A program made the translations under genes and the position numbers. Under the pieces are notes generated by a model. It was not told the DNA's origin, searched no databases, and worked only from the letters and a program-made list of their open reading frames with translations. Below, one piece after another: positions 9,599 through 19,655 of a DNA stretch of 64,000 nt. The number at the start of each line of letters is the position of its first letter. The first letter of the stretch is position 1. The DNA is from Candidatus Liberibacter solanacearum CLso-ZC1. GTDB lineage: Bacteria > Pseudomonadota > Alphaproteobacteria > Rhizobiales > Rhizobiaceae. The stretch is from NCBI RefSeq assembly GCF_000183665.1, contig NC_014774.1, forward strand, positions 939,301 through 1,003,300, in the 5' to 3' direction.

Positions 9599-11455
9599 TT
9601 AAATAGCCTCTGTTATAGATTGGTCTTTTAAATCAATGTTATCTTTGCTACTGCCTTTATTATAAGTAACTGTTTCATGATGCACTTGATTTAATCTATC
9701 CAACATACCAAAAGCAATCTCCCGTGCACTCATAACGACAGTATCTGCTCCATATCGAGTCAGATGTTCTATTTCAGATTCAGAACCAGCAAGAGCAATA
9801 ATCAATACAGATGGATTAGCATTCCGTGCTTCTTGCGTGATATATGCCGCTTCAAAAGCAGTGGAAATAGATACAACAAGAGAACGAGCTTTTTCAATAT
9901 TTGCCATTGAAAGAACTTCTGTAAGAGTTGCATTGCCGTATATCACATCAATTTCCAATGAACGCAATTCTTCAATTCTCTTTTCAGAATCTTCTATAAC
10001 AAGAATCGAGATACCCGCTGCTTTCAAATTTTGCACTATTATTTTACCAATATGACCATAGCCAACCAAAACAACATGATCACAAAGATCTGTCTTTTGT
10101 AAATCAACCTCTTTCTGCTCTAAAACAGATTCCATAAGAACTTCTTCTTGTACATCTTGTTCTATACACGTATGAGCATCAGATTCCATACAACCACTTG
10201 TTTTTCTTAAAAGTTTTGAACAACGAAAAATAATTATAGATTGTAAAGATTCGGCTAAAATGAATATAAGTGGATTTAAAATAATAGATATAATAGAAGA
10301 GGCAACGATAAGGTCTCGAGCCCGATCCGGTAATATTCCTAATTCTACTCCCAGAGCAGCTAAGATAAAAGAAAACTCCCCAATTTGCGACAAACTTGCA
10401 GCAATTGTCAAAGCTGTTGCAACAGATCTCCCAAAAGCAATTACTACCATAAATGCTATTAAAGATTTTCCAAAGACAACAACGATTACTGACATTATTA
10501 ACAGAATAGGATTACTGATCAAAACATCAGGATTAAACATCATCCCTACTGAAATAAAGAAAAGAACCGAAAAAGCATCACGCAAAGGCAGGCTCTCTTG
10601 TGCAGCACTTTGGCTGAGCTCACTCTCCGCCAAAATCATTCCTGCAAAAAAAGCGCCAAGCGATAGAGAAACTCCGAAAAGTTGCGAGGATCCATACGCA
10701 AATCCGAGCGCTATAGCTAACACACCAAGACGAAAAAGCTCTCGAGATCCTGTATAGAATATCATGTGCAATATCCAAGGAATGACCCGTCTTCCAAAGA
10801 CTAACATCACCCCAATAAAAGCAACAACTTTTAACAAAGTAATAATAATTAGCCCTGGAATTCCTATATCAAAACCTACACATTGGCTGACAAAAGAAGA
10901 CAAAGGATTAGCAGCAGAAGATCCCAATGAATAACTACTTGCCGCGGCAGGTATAAAAACAAGCGCAAGAACTATTACAAGGTCTTCAACTATTAACCAT
11001 CCAACAGCGATCTTTCCACGATCTGTCTCAAGTATGCGATTTTCCTGCAGAGCTTTTAAAAGAACAACCGTAGACGCAATGGAAAGAGCAAGACCAAATA
11101 CAATACTACCCCCCAAAGACCATCCTACTACGATTCCCATTAAAGCACCAAGCACTGTACTTAAAACAATCTGGATAATAGCACCAGGAAAAGCAATACC
11201 ACGCACTGAAAGAAGATCTTTGACAGAAAAATGTAGTCCTACTCCAAACATCAATAGAATGATTCCTATCTCTGCAAGTGCAGGGACTAAAGATTGACTT
11301 GCAACAAAGCCTGGAGTACGAGGCCCCACAAGAATACCAGCAACCAGATAACCTATTAATGTCGGTAAACGGCATCGATTTGCAATGGCTCCAAAAATAA
11401 AGGCCAGTACAAATCCTCCTATAATAGTCGTCATAAAAGGTGTATCGTGCGACAT
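9599..11455 (-). CDS. ybaL: Monovalent cation:proton antiporter, KefB/YbaL type (CPA2 with TrkA-N domain)
   Basis: Inner-membrane K+/H+ exchange or K+ efflux, likely for pH or ion homeostasis. The N-terminal two thirds (about 1-395) is a Na+/H+-exchanger domain of roughly twelve helices, with LPTLIGYLVAGILVGPRTPGF and the helix-5 region VGWLIVEDLVIVLALV. A cytoplasmic Rossmann TrkA-N domain begins at HVVLVGYGHIGKIIVQNL near residue 440 and ends with the family-typical YGADTVVMSAREIAFGML. The 618-aa length is slightly long because of a charged linker (about 400-435). The symbol is by similarity; KefB versus YbaL cannot be decided here. Confidence 0.85.
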   Translation of the reverse strand: MSHDTPFMTTIIGGFVLAFIFGAIANRCRLPTLIGYLVAGILVGPRTPGFVASQSLVPALAEIGIILLMFGVGLHFSVKDLLSVRGIAFPGAIIQIVLSTVLGALMGIVVGWSLGGSIVFGLALSIASTVVLLKALQENRILETDRGKIAVGWLIVEDLVIVLALVFIPAAASSYSLGSSAANPLSSFVSQCVGFDIGIPGLIIITLLKVVAFIGVMLVFGRRVIPWILHMIFYTGSRELFRLGVLAIALGFAYGSSQLFGVSLSLGAFFAGMILAESELSQSAAQESLPLRDAFSVLFFISVGMMFNPDVLISNPILLIMSVIVVVFGKSLIAFMVVIAFGRSVATALTIAASLSQIGEFSFILAALGVELGILPDRARDLIVASSIISIILNPLIFILAESLQSIIIFRCSKLLRKTSGCMESDAHTCIEQDVQEEVLMESVLEQKEVDLQKTDLCDHVVLVGYGHIGKIIVQNLKAAGISILVIEDSEKRIEELRSLEIDVIYGNATLTEVLSMANIEKARSLVVSISTAFEAAYITQEARNANPSVLIIALAGSESEIEHLTRYGADTVVMSAREIAFGMLDRLNQVHHETVTYNKGSSKDNIDLKDQSITEAI

Positions 11456-11915
11456 AAAAAAGCCCCGTAAGATGAATTAATCATCTTCTTAAACAAAAAA
11501 TAACAAAATATTCTATGAATAGGAGAAAAATTAACAATTAAGAATAAAAAAAAATTAATCCTGCAACTATCCTAAAAAATATTTGATCTTTAAATTTGAA
11601 ATATTATTCTTTTTTTCTCATCATCTACTGTACTTACATACCAAGAGACCAAACATTAGAAACTCGCAGACGTGTACATAGAAAACTACTCAACTACTTT
11701 ATGATTGAAAATTCCTAATAAATCGTGTACTAAAGATTGTTCTAGAATAACAAATGCAAAAACTTAAACAAAATATTTTCACATAATTTTACTATTATTA
11801 CTAAGATATTTTTATTGATAGTATATTTTATGTAATTTATAAGTATATACTTTAAAAGTTATACAAAAATTCAAGTGATAAAAAATATACAATTTAAAAA
11901 ATATTAATCGTATTG
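11456..11915. other. AT-rich spacer between the antiporter and the rhamnose cluster
   Basis: No supported gene or RNA. It should hold the antiporter promoter and the 3' end of the rfb transcript. Confidence 0.4.
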
Positions 11916-13133
11916 TTAAGCAATTGTACTAGAGATTCGTGACGATTTATTATCTGATTCTTCTGACAAACAATCAACGTAAGCAAGATCAAAATTTGCC
12001 TTTTCAACAGAGATAGAGAAACACCTTTCAATGGCATGCTCCAGACACCCATCCAAACCTACCATATCGACCTTTGATTTAAAATATTGCGTAAGAGCTA
12101 AATTTTTTATAGGATCTAGGGCTTGAGGACGAACCCAAAACATTGTCCCCCCAAAAAAATCAATCTTTGTATCTTCAAAAGAAACACCCATTTTATTGGC
12201 AATGGCACAAACAAATTCTCGATTATTTCCTAAAGAAATTTTTTGATCATAACGATATGTGCGAGAACCAATCATACCTATTTTAGGATATTTTTCAAAA
12301 GTTTTAATAATTTCTAAAGCAATACCAGGTGCTCCAAGAAGATCAAAGAAAAGCCACCTTCTCCACAAATCTCCATCCCACCAAACATGCCCGTTCCTCT
12401 TTGATTTCTTTCCATGAATTTTACATACGTAGTCGTAAGAATCTAACTTTCCCCCTTCAAGCAATTTTAAGAAAGAACGAATATCACGACCATAATTCTC
12501 CATTACATAAATATGAGCATTAGGAAAACGTTTTAAAATTTCCGATTTTATGGATGCGATCTCTGTAACAAGTGTGATATGTAAATCAAAAGAAAAATTC
12601 AGACCTGATAAAAGGTTAGCTATTTCCGCCCAAAGATCAGCATAATAAATATGAACAACGATCGCTACTCTTGATTGTATTTTAACCGACGCAATCTTTT
12701 CTGAAGAAGGAGAATCCCATCCATGCAACAACCTTGGAAAACGATGTATTTTTTCCCCGTCGAAAGGAACACCTCGTGCTAGCATATCCTTGTTAGAACA
12801 AGCAAAGAATTTTTTTCCTATTCTGGAACCATATGCAATAATACGATTCTCATCATAACGTAATGTCTGATAACGCTTAAAAAGAAATAAAGACCGTATC
12901 CAGAAAAAAAATCCTAAAAAAAAAGAAACCTTACGAATAACAAGATGATTACTATCAAAATTCCAATTCTCACGACGGGAAACAAATAAAAGATAACCTT
13001 TTCTACACCCACTCACCGGCAAAAAGATTGATAATTTTCTATTTTTCGATGAGACCATCTGAAAATTACATAGAGAACAATCCCGAAATTCAGATTTCGG
13101 AATCAAACGATATACAATGGGGAAAAATATCAT
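11916..13133 (-). CDS. Rhamnan synthesis F (RgpF)-like glycan protein
   Basis: Resembles the RgpF family (PF05045), glycosyltransferase-like proteins that act in rhamnose-glycan assembly. Key blocks are VAIVVHIYYADLWAEI, ENYGRDIRSFLKLLEGG, the YDYVCKIHGKKS motif and FFGGTMFWVRPQALDP. It is the last gene of the dTDP-rhamnose cluster, which supports a role in building a rhamnose-containing surface polysaccharide. The frame is open to 13244, overlapping rfbA. I prefer the ATG at 13133, which has AAGGA 11 bases upstream and does not overlap; alternatives at 13208 and 13190 exist. The N-terminal about 60 residues are hydrophobic and might be a membrane anchor. Confidence 0.75.
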   Translation of the reverse strand: MIFFPIVYRLIPKSEFRDCSLCNFQMVSSKNRKLSIFLPVSGCRKGYLLFVSRRENWNFDSNHLVIRKVSFFLGFFFWIRSLFLFKRYQTLRYDENRIIAYGSRIGKKFFACSNKDMLARGVPFDGEKIHRFPRLLHGWDSPSSEKIASVKIQSRVAIVVHIYYADLWAEIANLLSGLNFSFDLHITLVTEIASIKSEILKRFPNAHIYVMENYGRDIRSFLKLLEGGKLDSYDYVCKIHGKKSKRNGHVWWDGDLWRRWLFFDLLGAPGIALEIIKTFEKYPKIGMIGSRTYRYDQKISLGNNREFVCAIANKMGVSFEDTKIDFFGGTMFWVRPQALDPIKNLALTQYFKSKVDMVGLDGCLEHAIERCFSISVEKANFDLAYVDCLSEESDNKSSRISSTIA

Positions 13134-13161
13134 AAAATTAATAATCCTTATAAAAAAGTAT

Positions 13162-14040
13162 TTAATTATACTTTTTGTGCTCAATAACATTTTTGAGATA
13201 AAGTCCATAGGAAGAATTTCCAAAATTATCAATAAGCCGCACAAACTGATCTAAAGAAATAAAATTACGGCGATAAGCAATCTCTTCGGGATAAGCAAAA
13301 CCAAATCCCAGACGATTTTCAATATTTCTAACAAACAAAGAAGTATCAAATAACGATTCCGGTGTACCTGCATCAAACCAAGCGCTATTTTCACTTAGAA
13401 AGTCTACCGAAAGCAAACCTTCCTTAAGATAATGGCAATTAACATCCGTAATTTCCAGCTCTCCACGAGCAGAAGGTTGAAGGCTACGGGCTATATTAAC
13501 AACCTCTTTGTCATAAAAATAAAGTCCTGTAACCGCAAAGGAAGATTTCGGTGTTATAGGCTTTTCCTCTATCGAAATAGCTCGATTACAAGAATCCACT
13601 TCAACAATACCATAACGATTAGGATCTTGTGTATGACAAGCTACTATCGTAGCACCCTTCTTCTGCTCACGCGCTTTCTGAAAAAAAGTAGGTATCTCTG
13701 CACCATAAAAGATATTATCACCTAAAATAAGGACTGAAGGAGAATCTCCAACAAATTCTGCCCCCAAAATATAAGCCTGTGCTAAACCACCTGGAAAAGG
13801 CTGTTCTATATATGAAAAACTCATTCCCCATTTCTCTCCCGATCCAAGAAGTTTCTTAAAAAAAAGAAGATCTCTTGGTGCAGAAATAATCAAGATTTCA
13901 CGGATACCCGAATTCATTAAAACACTCAATGGATAATAAATCATTGGCTTATTATAAACTGGTAACGCCTGTTTAGAAATTAAATCCGTCATCGGCTTAA
14001 GACGTGTACCAGAACCGCCAGCAAGAATTATACCCCTCAT
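13162..14040 (-). CDS. rfbA: Glucose-1-phosphate thymidylyltransferase
   Basis: Makes dTDP-glucose from glucose-1-phosphate and dTTP, the first step of dTDP-L-rhamnose synthesis. The nucleotidyltransferase signature GIILAGGSGTRLKPMT is at residues 3-18, followed by SKQALPVYNKPMIYYPLS, GLAQAYILG and GDNIFYG, all diagnostic of RmlA. 292 aa, full length. Fourth gene of the minus-strand operon rfbC-rfbB-rfbD-rfbA, 38 bases after rfbD. Confidence 0.95.
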   Translation of the reverse strand: MRGIILAGGSGTRLKPMTDLISKQALPVYNKPMIYYPLSVLMNSGIREILIISAPRDLLFFKKLLGSGEKWGMSFSYIEQPFPGGLAQAYILGAEFVGDSPSVLILGDNIFYGAEIPTFFQKAREQKKGATIVACHTQDPNRYGIVEVDSCNRAISIEEKPITPKSSFAVTGLYFYDKEVVNIARSLQPSARGELEITDVNCHYLKEGLLSVDFLSENSAWFDAGTPESLFDTSLFVRNIENRLGFGFAYPEEIAYRRNFISLDQFVRLIDNFGNSSYGLYLKNVIEHKKYN

Positions 14041-14078
14041 ACTTCCTCCAATGAAAACCTGTTATAATAGTGATTTTT

Positions 14079-14948
14079 TCATTTAATAAAAATATTACGA
14101 ACCCCTTCTTTCCACGAAGAAATTCGTACGTTATGGATCTTTTCTAATTTGCTACAATCAAGAAAGGAATATGCTGGACGACGTGCTTTTGTTGGGTATT
14201 GATTTGTAGAAATTCGACGAACCTTACAAGAGTTTCCCCCTAGTTCTGTCGACACTAAAAAAATATATTCAGCAAAATCTGCCCAACTAACAGGCCCCCC
14301 ATTTGCCGTCATATGGAATATTCCTCTCAACGAATTATCAGAATTATTCACTAAGTTACGTGCAATTTGAATAACTGCAATGGCAATTTGCGAAGCTGAA
14401 GTCGGCGTTCCAAATTGATCACATACAACACTTATTTCACGATATTCCTTGGATAAGCGTAACATAGAAAGAAAAAAATTTGTCCCAAAAAGAGAATAAA
14501 CCCATGCTGTACGTAAAATAACATAGTTGTCCGTACAGGACATTACCTTTTCCTCTCCAGCTAATTTGCTCTTTCCATATATACCAAGAGGATTAGTTGG
14601 AGATGTTTCACAAAGAGGAGTCTGGGATGAGCCGTCAAAAACATAATCTGTAGATATATGAATACAAGGAACTCCAATTGATTCCGCTGCTGCTGCAACA
14701 GCTCCAGCGCCTTCTGTATTAATAGCAAAGGCATTATGAGGTTCGTCTTCCGCCTTATCAACCGCTGTATACGCAGCAGGATTGATAATGACATCAGGAG
14801 CAAAACTCAAAAAAATTTTTACAAAATCCTTTGGCTTTAAAAGATCAATATCTGGACGCCCAAGCCTAATCACCTCAGTATTTTTTCCAGATAGATTAAA
14901 TAACGATGTTGCGACCTGCCCATTATTACCGATTACAAGAAACTTCAT
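14079..14948 (-). CDS. rfbD: dTDP-4-dehydrorhamnose reductase
   Basis: Last step of dTDP-L-rhamnose synthesis, an NAD(P)H-dependent reduction. It is an SDR-type Rossmann protein. The cofactor site MKFLVIGNNGQVA is at the start, DVIINPAAYTAVDKAE is the family signature, and the catalytic ISTDYVFDG plus YGKSKLAGE (Tyr and Lys) are present. 289 aa. The gene starts one base after the rfbB stop, so the two are probably translationally coupled. Confidence 0.95.
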   Translation of the reverse strand: MKFLVIGNNGQVATSLFNLSGKNTEVIRLGRPDIDLLKPKDFVKIFLSFAPDVIINPAAYTAVDKAEDEPHNAFAINTEGAGAVAAAAESIGVPCIHISTDYVFDGSSQTPLCETSPTNPLGIYGKSKLAGEEKVMSCTDNYVILRTAWVYSLFGTNFFLSMLRLSKEYREISVVCDQFGTPTSASQIAIAVIQIARNLVNNSDNSLRGIFHMTANGGPVSWADFAEYIFLVSTELGGNSCKVRRISTNQYPTKARRPAYSFLDCSKLEKIHNVRISSWKEGVRNIFIK

Positions 14949-14949
14949 T

Positions 14950-15996
14950 TTAATCTTTCAAGTTAGAAAAATTACTAAGGTTTAATTCTTTGTATAAAGG
15001 ATGCCACCACCAACTATTGTCCAAATACCAATGTACGGTTTTATCTAATCCACTATCCTTGTTTTCTTGAGGATACCATCCTAATTCTTTTTTTATCTTA
15101 GAAAAATCAATAGCATAACGACGATCATGTCCAAGACGATCTTTTGTAAAAAGAACCAAATCAGAATGAGGATAAGGCTTTGGATGCAATACATCTAATA
15201 AATGACAAATCTGAAAGACGATATCAATGTTTTCCCTTTCATTATTGCCACCAATATTATATCTTTCCCCAATCCTTCCCTTGGTAAGAACTAAATATAA
15301 TGCCCGTACATGATCTTCAACATACAACCAATCACGCACATTTTTCCCATCTCCATAAAGAAAAACATGCGACCCCTTTATCATTCTCGTAATAGCTAAA
15401 GGTATTAATTTTTCAGGGAACTGATATGGCCCATAATTATTAGAGCAATTAGATAATAAAATTGGAATGCCATACGTACATTGCCATGCAAGAGCTAAAT
15501 AATCGGAAGAAGCTTTGGTCGCAGAATAAGGAGAAGACGGACAATACGGATTGTCTTCAGAAAACAATCCTTCATCCAAAGATCCATAAACTTCATCTGT
15601 TGAGACCTGCAAAAAACGAAAATGATCTTTTTTATATCCAGGCAAACATGACCACCATAATCTTGTTTCCTCTAACAACACAAAAGTACCCATAATATTA
15701 GTGGCAATAAATTCATCGGATCCCATAATAGAACGATCAACATGACTTTCTGCTGCAAGATTCATAATGGCATCTGGCTGGAATTCTTTTAAAGCTAAAC
15801 GAATACTCTCCCGATCACAAATATCTGCTTGTAAAAATGAAAACAAGTCGCTTTGAGAAATTTGCTTTAGAGAATCTAAATTTCCCGCATAAGTCAATTT
15901 GTCTATGACCAAAACTTGTATCTTTAGATCATTTATTAAATATCGACACAATGCTGATCCAATAAAACCTGCGCCTCCAGTGACAATTATACGCAT
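14950..15996 (-). CDS. rfbB: dTDP-glucose 4,6-dehydratase
   Basis: Second enzyme of the dTDP-rhamnose pathway; converts dTDP-glucose to the 4-keto-6-deoxy sugar with bound NAD. The NAD site [20 protein letters not shown] opens the protein. [21 protein letters not shown] (catalytic Thr/Asp/Glu) and [13 protein letters not shown] (YxxxK) are intact. [14 protein letters not shown] is conserved. 348 aa, normal. It overlaps rfbC by 10 bases. Confidence 0.96.
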   Translation of the reverse strand: MRIIVTGGAGFIGSALCRYLINDLKIQVLVIDKLTYAGNLDSLKQISQSDLFSFLQADICDRESIRLALKEFQPDAIMNLAAESHVDRSIMGSDEFIATNIMGTFVLLEETRLWWSCLPGYKKDHFRFLQVSTDEVYGSLDEGLFSEDNPYCPSSPYSATKASSDYLALAWQCTYGIPILLSNCSNNYGPYQFPEKLIPLAITRMIKGSHVFLYGDGKNVRDWLYVEDHVRALYLVLTKGRIGERYNIGGNNERENIDIVFQICHLLDVLHPKPYPHSDLVLFTKDRLGHDRRYAIDFSKIKKELGWYPQENKDSGLDKTVHWYLDNSWWWHPLYKELNLSNFSNLKD

Positions 15997-16586
15997 GACA
16001 TATCCCTATCCATATCCAATGGAAGAAGAGGAAATCCATCATAAGTAAATGGACTATCTAATTGATTTAAAAACGGAAGATTCATGTCTTTATCTGATAA
16101 AGAAGGCGATACTTTTTCCAACAACGGCCATCTAATACCTATACTTTTATCTTGCCACAAAACACCAGAATCATGGGACGAAGAATAAAAATCTGTTACT
16201 TTGTAAATCACTTCTGTATTCGGCTCTAACGTCATAAACCCATGCGCGAATCCAATAGGGATATATATTTGCAAACCACTACTTGCGGAAATTTCCAAAG
16301 AAATCCAATTACCATAAGTGGGAGAATCTTTCCGTACATCCACAGCGACATCAAAAATTCGACCAGAAACACACCGAACAATTTTTGCTTGAGCATGAGG
16401 AGGTTTTTGAAAATGCAATCCTCTTATTGTGCCAGTATTCAAAGAAAATGAGTGATTATCTTGCACAAAGACATCTTTAAACCCATTTTTTTTAAAACAA
16501 TTATCATTATAGGTTTCCGAAAACCAACCTCGATCATCTTCCAATATTTTCGTTTTTAAAATACGTACAGGATTAATAATTTTCAT
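15987..16586 (-). CDS. rfbC: dTDP-4-dehydrorhamnose 3,5-epimerase
   Basis: Third enzyme of dTDP-L-rhamnose synthesis, a cupin-fold epimerase. It shows [18 protein letters not shown] with the catalytic His, [31 protein letters not shown] and the C-terminal SDKDMNLP. 199 aa, slightly longer than the usual 180-185 because of a C-terminal tail. It is the promoter-proximal gene of the cluster; the operon promoter should lie just beyond 16586. Confidence 0.94.
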   Translation of the reverse strand: MKIINPVRILKTKILEDDRGWFSETYNDNCFKKNGFKDVFVQDNHSFSLNTGTIRGLHFQKPPHAQAKIVRCVSGRIFDVAVDVRKDSPTYGNWISLEISASSGLQIYIPIGFAHGFMTLEPNTEVIYKVTDFYSSSHDSGVLWQDKSIGIRWPLLEKVSPSLSDKDMNLPFLNQLDSPFTYDGFPLLPLDMDRDMSCV

Positions 16587-16906
16587 TACAATTCAAATAT
16601 CCATTTTTTATATTAATGTATTAAATTATACCCTCAGACTGGTACATAAGAAAAGTTAATAATTGAAAAATAATATGAATAAACAAAAAATTTAAACACA
16701 ATCATAATATTGTCCATAAAATAAAAAAAATGCAATTAATCGGACATTTAAAGAAAGTATTTACTTGAATTTTTTATCATTATTTTATTAGTACCGTATA
16801 CTTTTTGAACCATAAAATTTGCATTCTATAAACTTTTCCTCAGAAGATATTAGGAAGATAAAACCAAAAAATTACAAAAAAAAATTGAGATGAATATAAA
16901 TTTTAG
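16587..16906. other. Divergent promoter region between rfbC and the glycosyltransferase
   Basis: AT-rich, no separate gene. It must drive rfbCBDA leftward and the glycosyltransferase rightward. Candidate starts for the latter (ATG at 16890 and 16923) lie at its right end in a different frame from the glycosyltransferase. Confidence 0.4.
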
Positions 16907-17134
16907 CACTGGAAAAGTGGAAATGTACCAAATAAAAAAAATATAAAATTACTCTTTAACAAAATAAAATCACAAGTTTTTCGCTACTCCAAACCTGAAC
17001 GTATCACTTTTGAAAATTTTGAACAACAATACAACAGTTGGTCGGCAACTTTTCATGATTTATCACCCGAATCAAAAAAAAATATCCTTGCAGACCTCCT
17101 GTTATGGAAAAAAAAACCTATTATATCTATCGTT

Positions 17135-18832
17135 ATGCCCGTATATAAAGTCAAACAAGAATGGTTAAAAACGGCGATAGAATCTGTTCGAAACCAGATT
17201 TATCCTCATTGGGAATTATGCATTGCAGAGGACTGTGCTGGAAATGTCGACAATGTATTGCTGCTCAAAAAATATGCGAATATGGATCCACGTATTAAAG
17301 TGGTTTTTCGAACAACAACTGGGCATATTACCGCTAGTTCCAATAGTGCTTCTCAATTAGTAACAAGTGATTGGATTGCTCTTTTAGATCATGATGATAT
17401 ATTACATCCAACAGCACTATATTACGTTGCAGAAAGCATTAATGCCAATCCAAATGCTGAGCTCCTTTATTCCGATGAAGATAAGATAAATGAAAACAAT
17501 ACAATAAGATCTGATCCTTATTTCAAATATGATTTTAATATTGATCTTTTCTATGCGCACAATATGATTAGCCATCTAGGGGTTTATAAAACTACAACTT
17601 TTAGAAAAATAGGGGGATTTAGAAAAGGATTCGAAGGATCGCAAGATTATGATCTAGTATTAAGATTTTTACAACACATTGATCTTTCACAAATTATACA
17701 CATACCACGTGTTCTTTATCACTGGCGTATCCATGATTCTAGTACAGCTAAAACAATAAATAATAAAAGTTATGCAACAGAAACGTCAAAACGTGCTTTA
17801 AATGATTATTTTAAACGCCATGGTATAAAAGCAAAAGCAAAATCTACTATTTATGGATTCTATACTAACTATCAACTTCCTAATCCTAAGCCTTTGATCA
17901 GTATTATTATCCCCGTTCACAATCAGTATGCTCCCCTAAAAAAATGTCTGGAAAATCTTTACCAAAAAACCTCTTATCGCAATTTTGAAGTAATTGTCGT
18001 TGATAATAACTCAACCGATTCCCATACATTGTCTTTTTTGCAAAAAATACAGAAAGATTATCAAAGGTTATCTGTCATAGTTGATAAAACCCAACCTTTT
18101 AATTTTTCACAAATAATGAATAATGCTGTACCACATGCCAAAGGCCAATATTTGTGTTTTCTTAATGACAGCACACAAGTCATTAACGATCACTGGCTAT
18201 TGGAAATGCTAAAAATAGCAGCCCAACCAAAAGTTGGAGCCGTTGGCGCACGTCTATGGTATCTTACTCCTAGGATTTTTTTTAAAAAACCTAAAAAACG
18301 CCTACAACACGGTGGTATCATTATGGGTGTAGATGGAATCGCATCAAACAAGAATAAAAATCATACCGGATGCCACACTATTCCTAATTGTCAGTTTTTT
18401 GCAATGCACCTTATACATTCAGTAAGCGCCGTCACGAGCGCTTGCATGCTTGTAAGTAAAAAATGCTTTGTAGAGATCAACGGATTTGACGATAAAAACA
18501 CACCAGTTGCGTTTAGTGATGTGGATTTCTGTTTAAGAGCTATAGAAGCTGGTTATCGAAATATTTTTACACCTTTTGCAGACTTATATCAATATAAATC
18601 GGCCACAAGAAAGTATGGTGCTCTAAATATAGAATTTAAACAAGTATGCCAATATATGACAAAACGTTGGGAAAAAATTATAAAAAATGATCCTTGTTAT
18701 AATCCCAACCTCAACATATTATCTGAAGGAAATCATAACTTAGCATATCCACCTCGTCTTAAACATTTTTATAATCCTCAGAAAAATAAAACAAAAAATA
18801 AAAAAATAGAATTAAAAAAACTTTACTTATAA
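17135..18832 (+). CDS. Two-domain family 2 glycosyltransferase; true N-terminus lies upstream, apparent frameshift
   Basis: Two GT2 (GT-A fold) domains in one chain. The first has LLDHDDILHP (DxD-like) and YWRIHDSST-type motifs. The second starts at PKPLISIIIPVHNQ near residue 250, with VVDNNSTD and FSDVDFCLRAIEAGY. Next to the rhamnose operon, so it probably elongates the same surface glycan. The ATG at 17135 is the first normal start in frame, but it cuts the first beta strand: the preceding in-frame codons encode KKKPIISIVMPVYK. The frame is open back to 16907 without ATG, GTG or TTG. An ATG at 16923 (or 16890) would join it if one base were added at the A8 run 16934-16941. Function class sure; integrity unclear. 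Confidence 0.8.
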   Translation: MPVYKVKQEWLKTAIESVRNQIYPHWELCIAEDCAGNVDNVLLLKKYANMDPRIKVVFRTTTGHITASSNSASQLVTSDWIALLDHDDILHPTALYYVAESINANPNAELLYSDEDKINENNTIRSDPYFKYDFNIDLFYAHNMISHLGVYKTTTFRKIGGFRKGFEGSQDYDLVLRFLQHIDLSQIIHIPRVLYHWRIHDSSTAKTINNKSYATETSKRALNDYFKRHGIKAKAKSTIYGFYTNYQLPNPKPLISIIIPVHNQYAPLKKCLENLYQKTSYRNFEVIVVDNNSTDSHTLSFLQKIQKDYQRLSVIVDKTQPFNFSQIMNNAVPHAKGQYLCFLNDSTQVINDHWLLEMLKIAAQPKVGAVGARLWYLTPRIFFKKPKKRLQHGGIIMGVDGIASNKNKNHTGCHTIPNCQFFAMHLIHSVSAVTSACMLVSKKCFVEINGFDDKNTPVAFSDVDFCLRAIEAGYRNIFTPFADLYQYKSATRKYGALNIEFKQVCQYMTKRWEKIIKNDPCYNPNLNILSEGNHNLAYPPRLKHFYNPQKNKTKNKKIELKKLYL

Positions 18833-18923
18833 CTCCGCAAAAAACGATGACATCCTTATAGGAATAAAACGACGTTACAGGACATAAGAATAAAAATAAC
18901 ATCGAAAAAATTTCTCTAATTAG

Positions 18924-19290
18924 AATTTTACAATGCACGTTATGCATTCTCAGTAAGCAGCGTCACGGGCTCTTGCATACTTGTAAGTAAAAAATTATTG
19001 ACAGATGAGGTATCAATGAATTTAACGCCAAAAAATACCTGTTGTACTTAGTAATGTAAATCTATGAAAAATAGATAGAAAAGAAACTTATTTTTACAAT
19101 GATGGAAATATCCAATAACGAATAAAAATTTATGGTATTTATTGGAGTTAAAAGTGGTTTTCTGATTTGAAACCAATATTTAAAAAATAAAAAATTCTTA
19201 GTTGAGCCAGTACAATATTTGATAGCAGAGCAATTTAACCTTTAAATTGACTGTAAAGATTTAGTTTTTCCACCTTATAAACCTCTTGTC
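18924..19290 (+). pseudogene. Decayed second copy of the glycosyltransferase C-terminal region
   Basis: Bases about 18926-19080 closely match the coding segment about 18400-18530 of the neighbouring glycosyltransferase: both share AATGCAC, CAGTAAGC, GCGTCACG, CTTGCAT and CTTGTAAGTAAAAAAT in order. The copy carries stops and indels in every frame. Weaker similarity seems to continue to about 19290, where FPPYKPL-like codons resemble the parent's YPPRLKHF end. A tandem paralog that has been lost. Confidence 0.7.
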
Positions 19291-19623
19291 GACTATCAAT
19301 GCGTTTAATCTTTTAGAACAAACAACACTGAGAGAAATGAAGACAAAACTGCTTTAATGCACTGATACCCATCCACCGCTGTGTAGTGACTCGAAATATT
19401 TGGATGTTTTATGCCGATCTATATAACGATGAATGACGTATACGGAAATATGATATTAAAACAAAGAAAAGAAGAATTTTCTTTAAAAAAAACGCCCATA
19501 TATAAAAAAATGGCATAAAAAGATCTTTTTTATAATTCAAGTCTAAGCATGTTTTATATAAAAAGATTATACCCTATTCTCCCTAAATTTTACAAAAAGT
19601 AGAGAAGAAATATAACATCTTTT
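19291..19623. other. Decayed intergenic region, possible RgpF remnant
   Basis: No open gene. Codons near 19400-19440 read WMFYADLYNDE, which faintly resembles HIYYADLWAEI of the RgpF-like protein at 11.9-13.1 kb. Too short to be sure. Confidence 0.25.
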
Positions 19624-19640
19624 ATTGTTCATTGAACAAT
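19624..19640. repeat. Perfect inverted repeat after the exporter gene
   Basis: ATTGTTC-ATT-GAACAAT, 7-bp arms and a 3-base loop, 16 bases beyond the stop of the minus-strand ABC exporter. There is no T-run on the minus strand, so it is a poor terminator; it may stabilise the 3' end or be a protein site. Confidence 0.45.
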
Positions 19641-19655
19641 GCTTTTACAATTCTA

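Noticed and set aside
10260..10757. 165-codon plus-strand frame inside the antiporter gene
   Set aside because: Antisense shadow of a clear membrane protein; Arg/Ser/Ile-rich without motif.
19390..19450. RgpF gene remnant after the dead glycosyltransferase
   Set aside because: Only about a dozen residues resemble RgpF; too little to list as a pseudogene.
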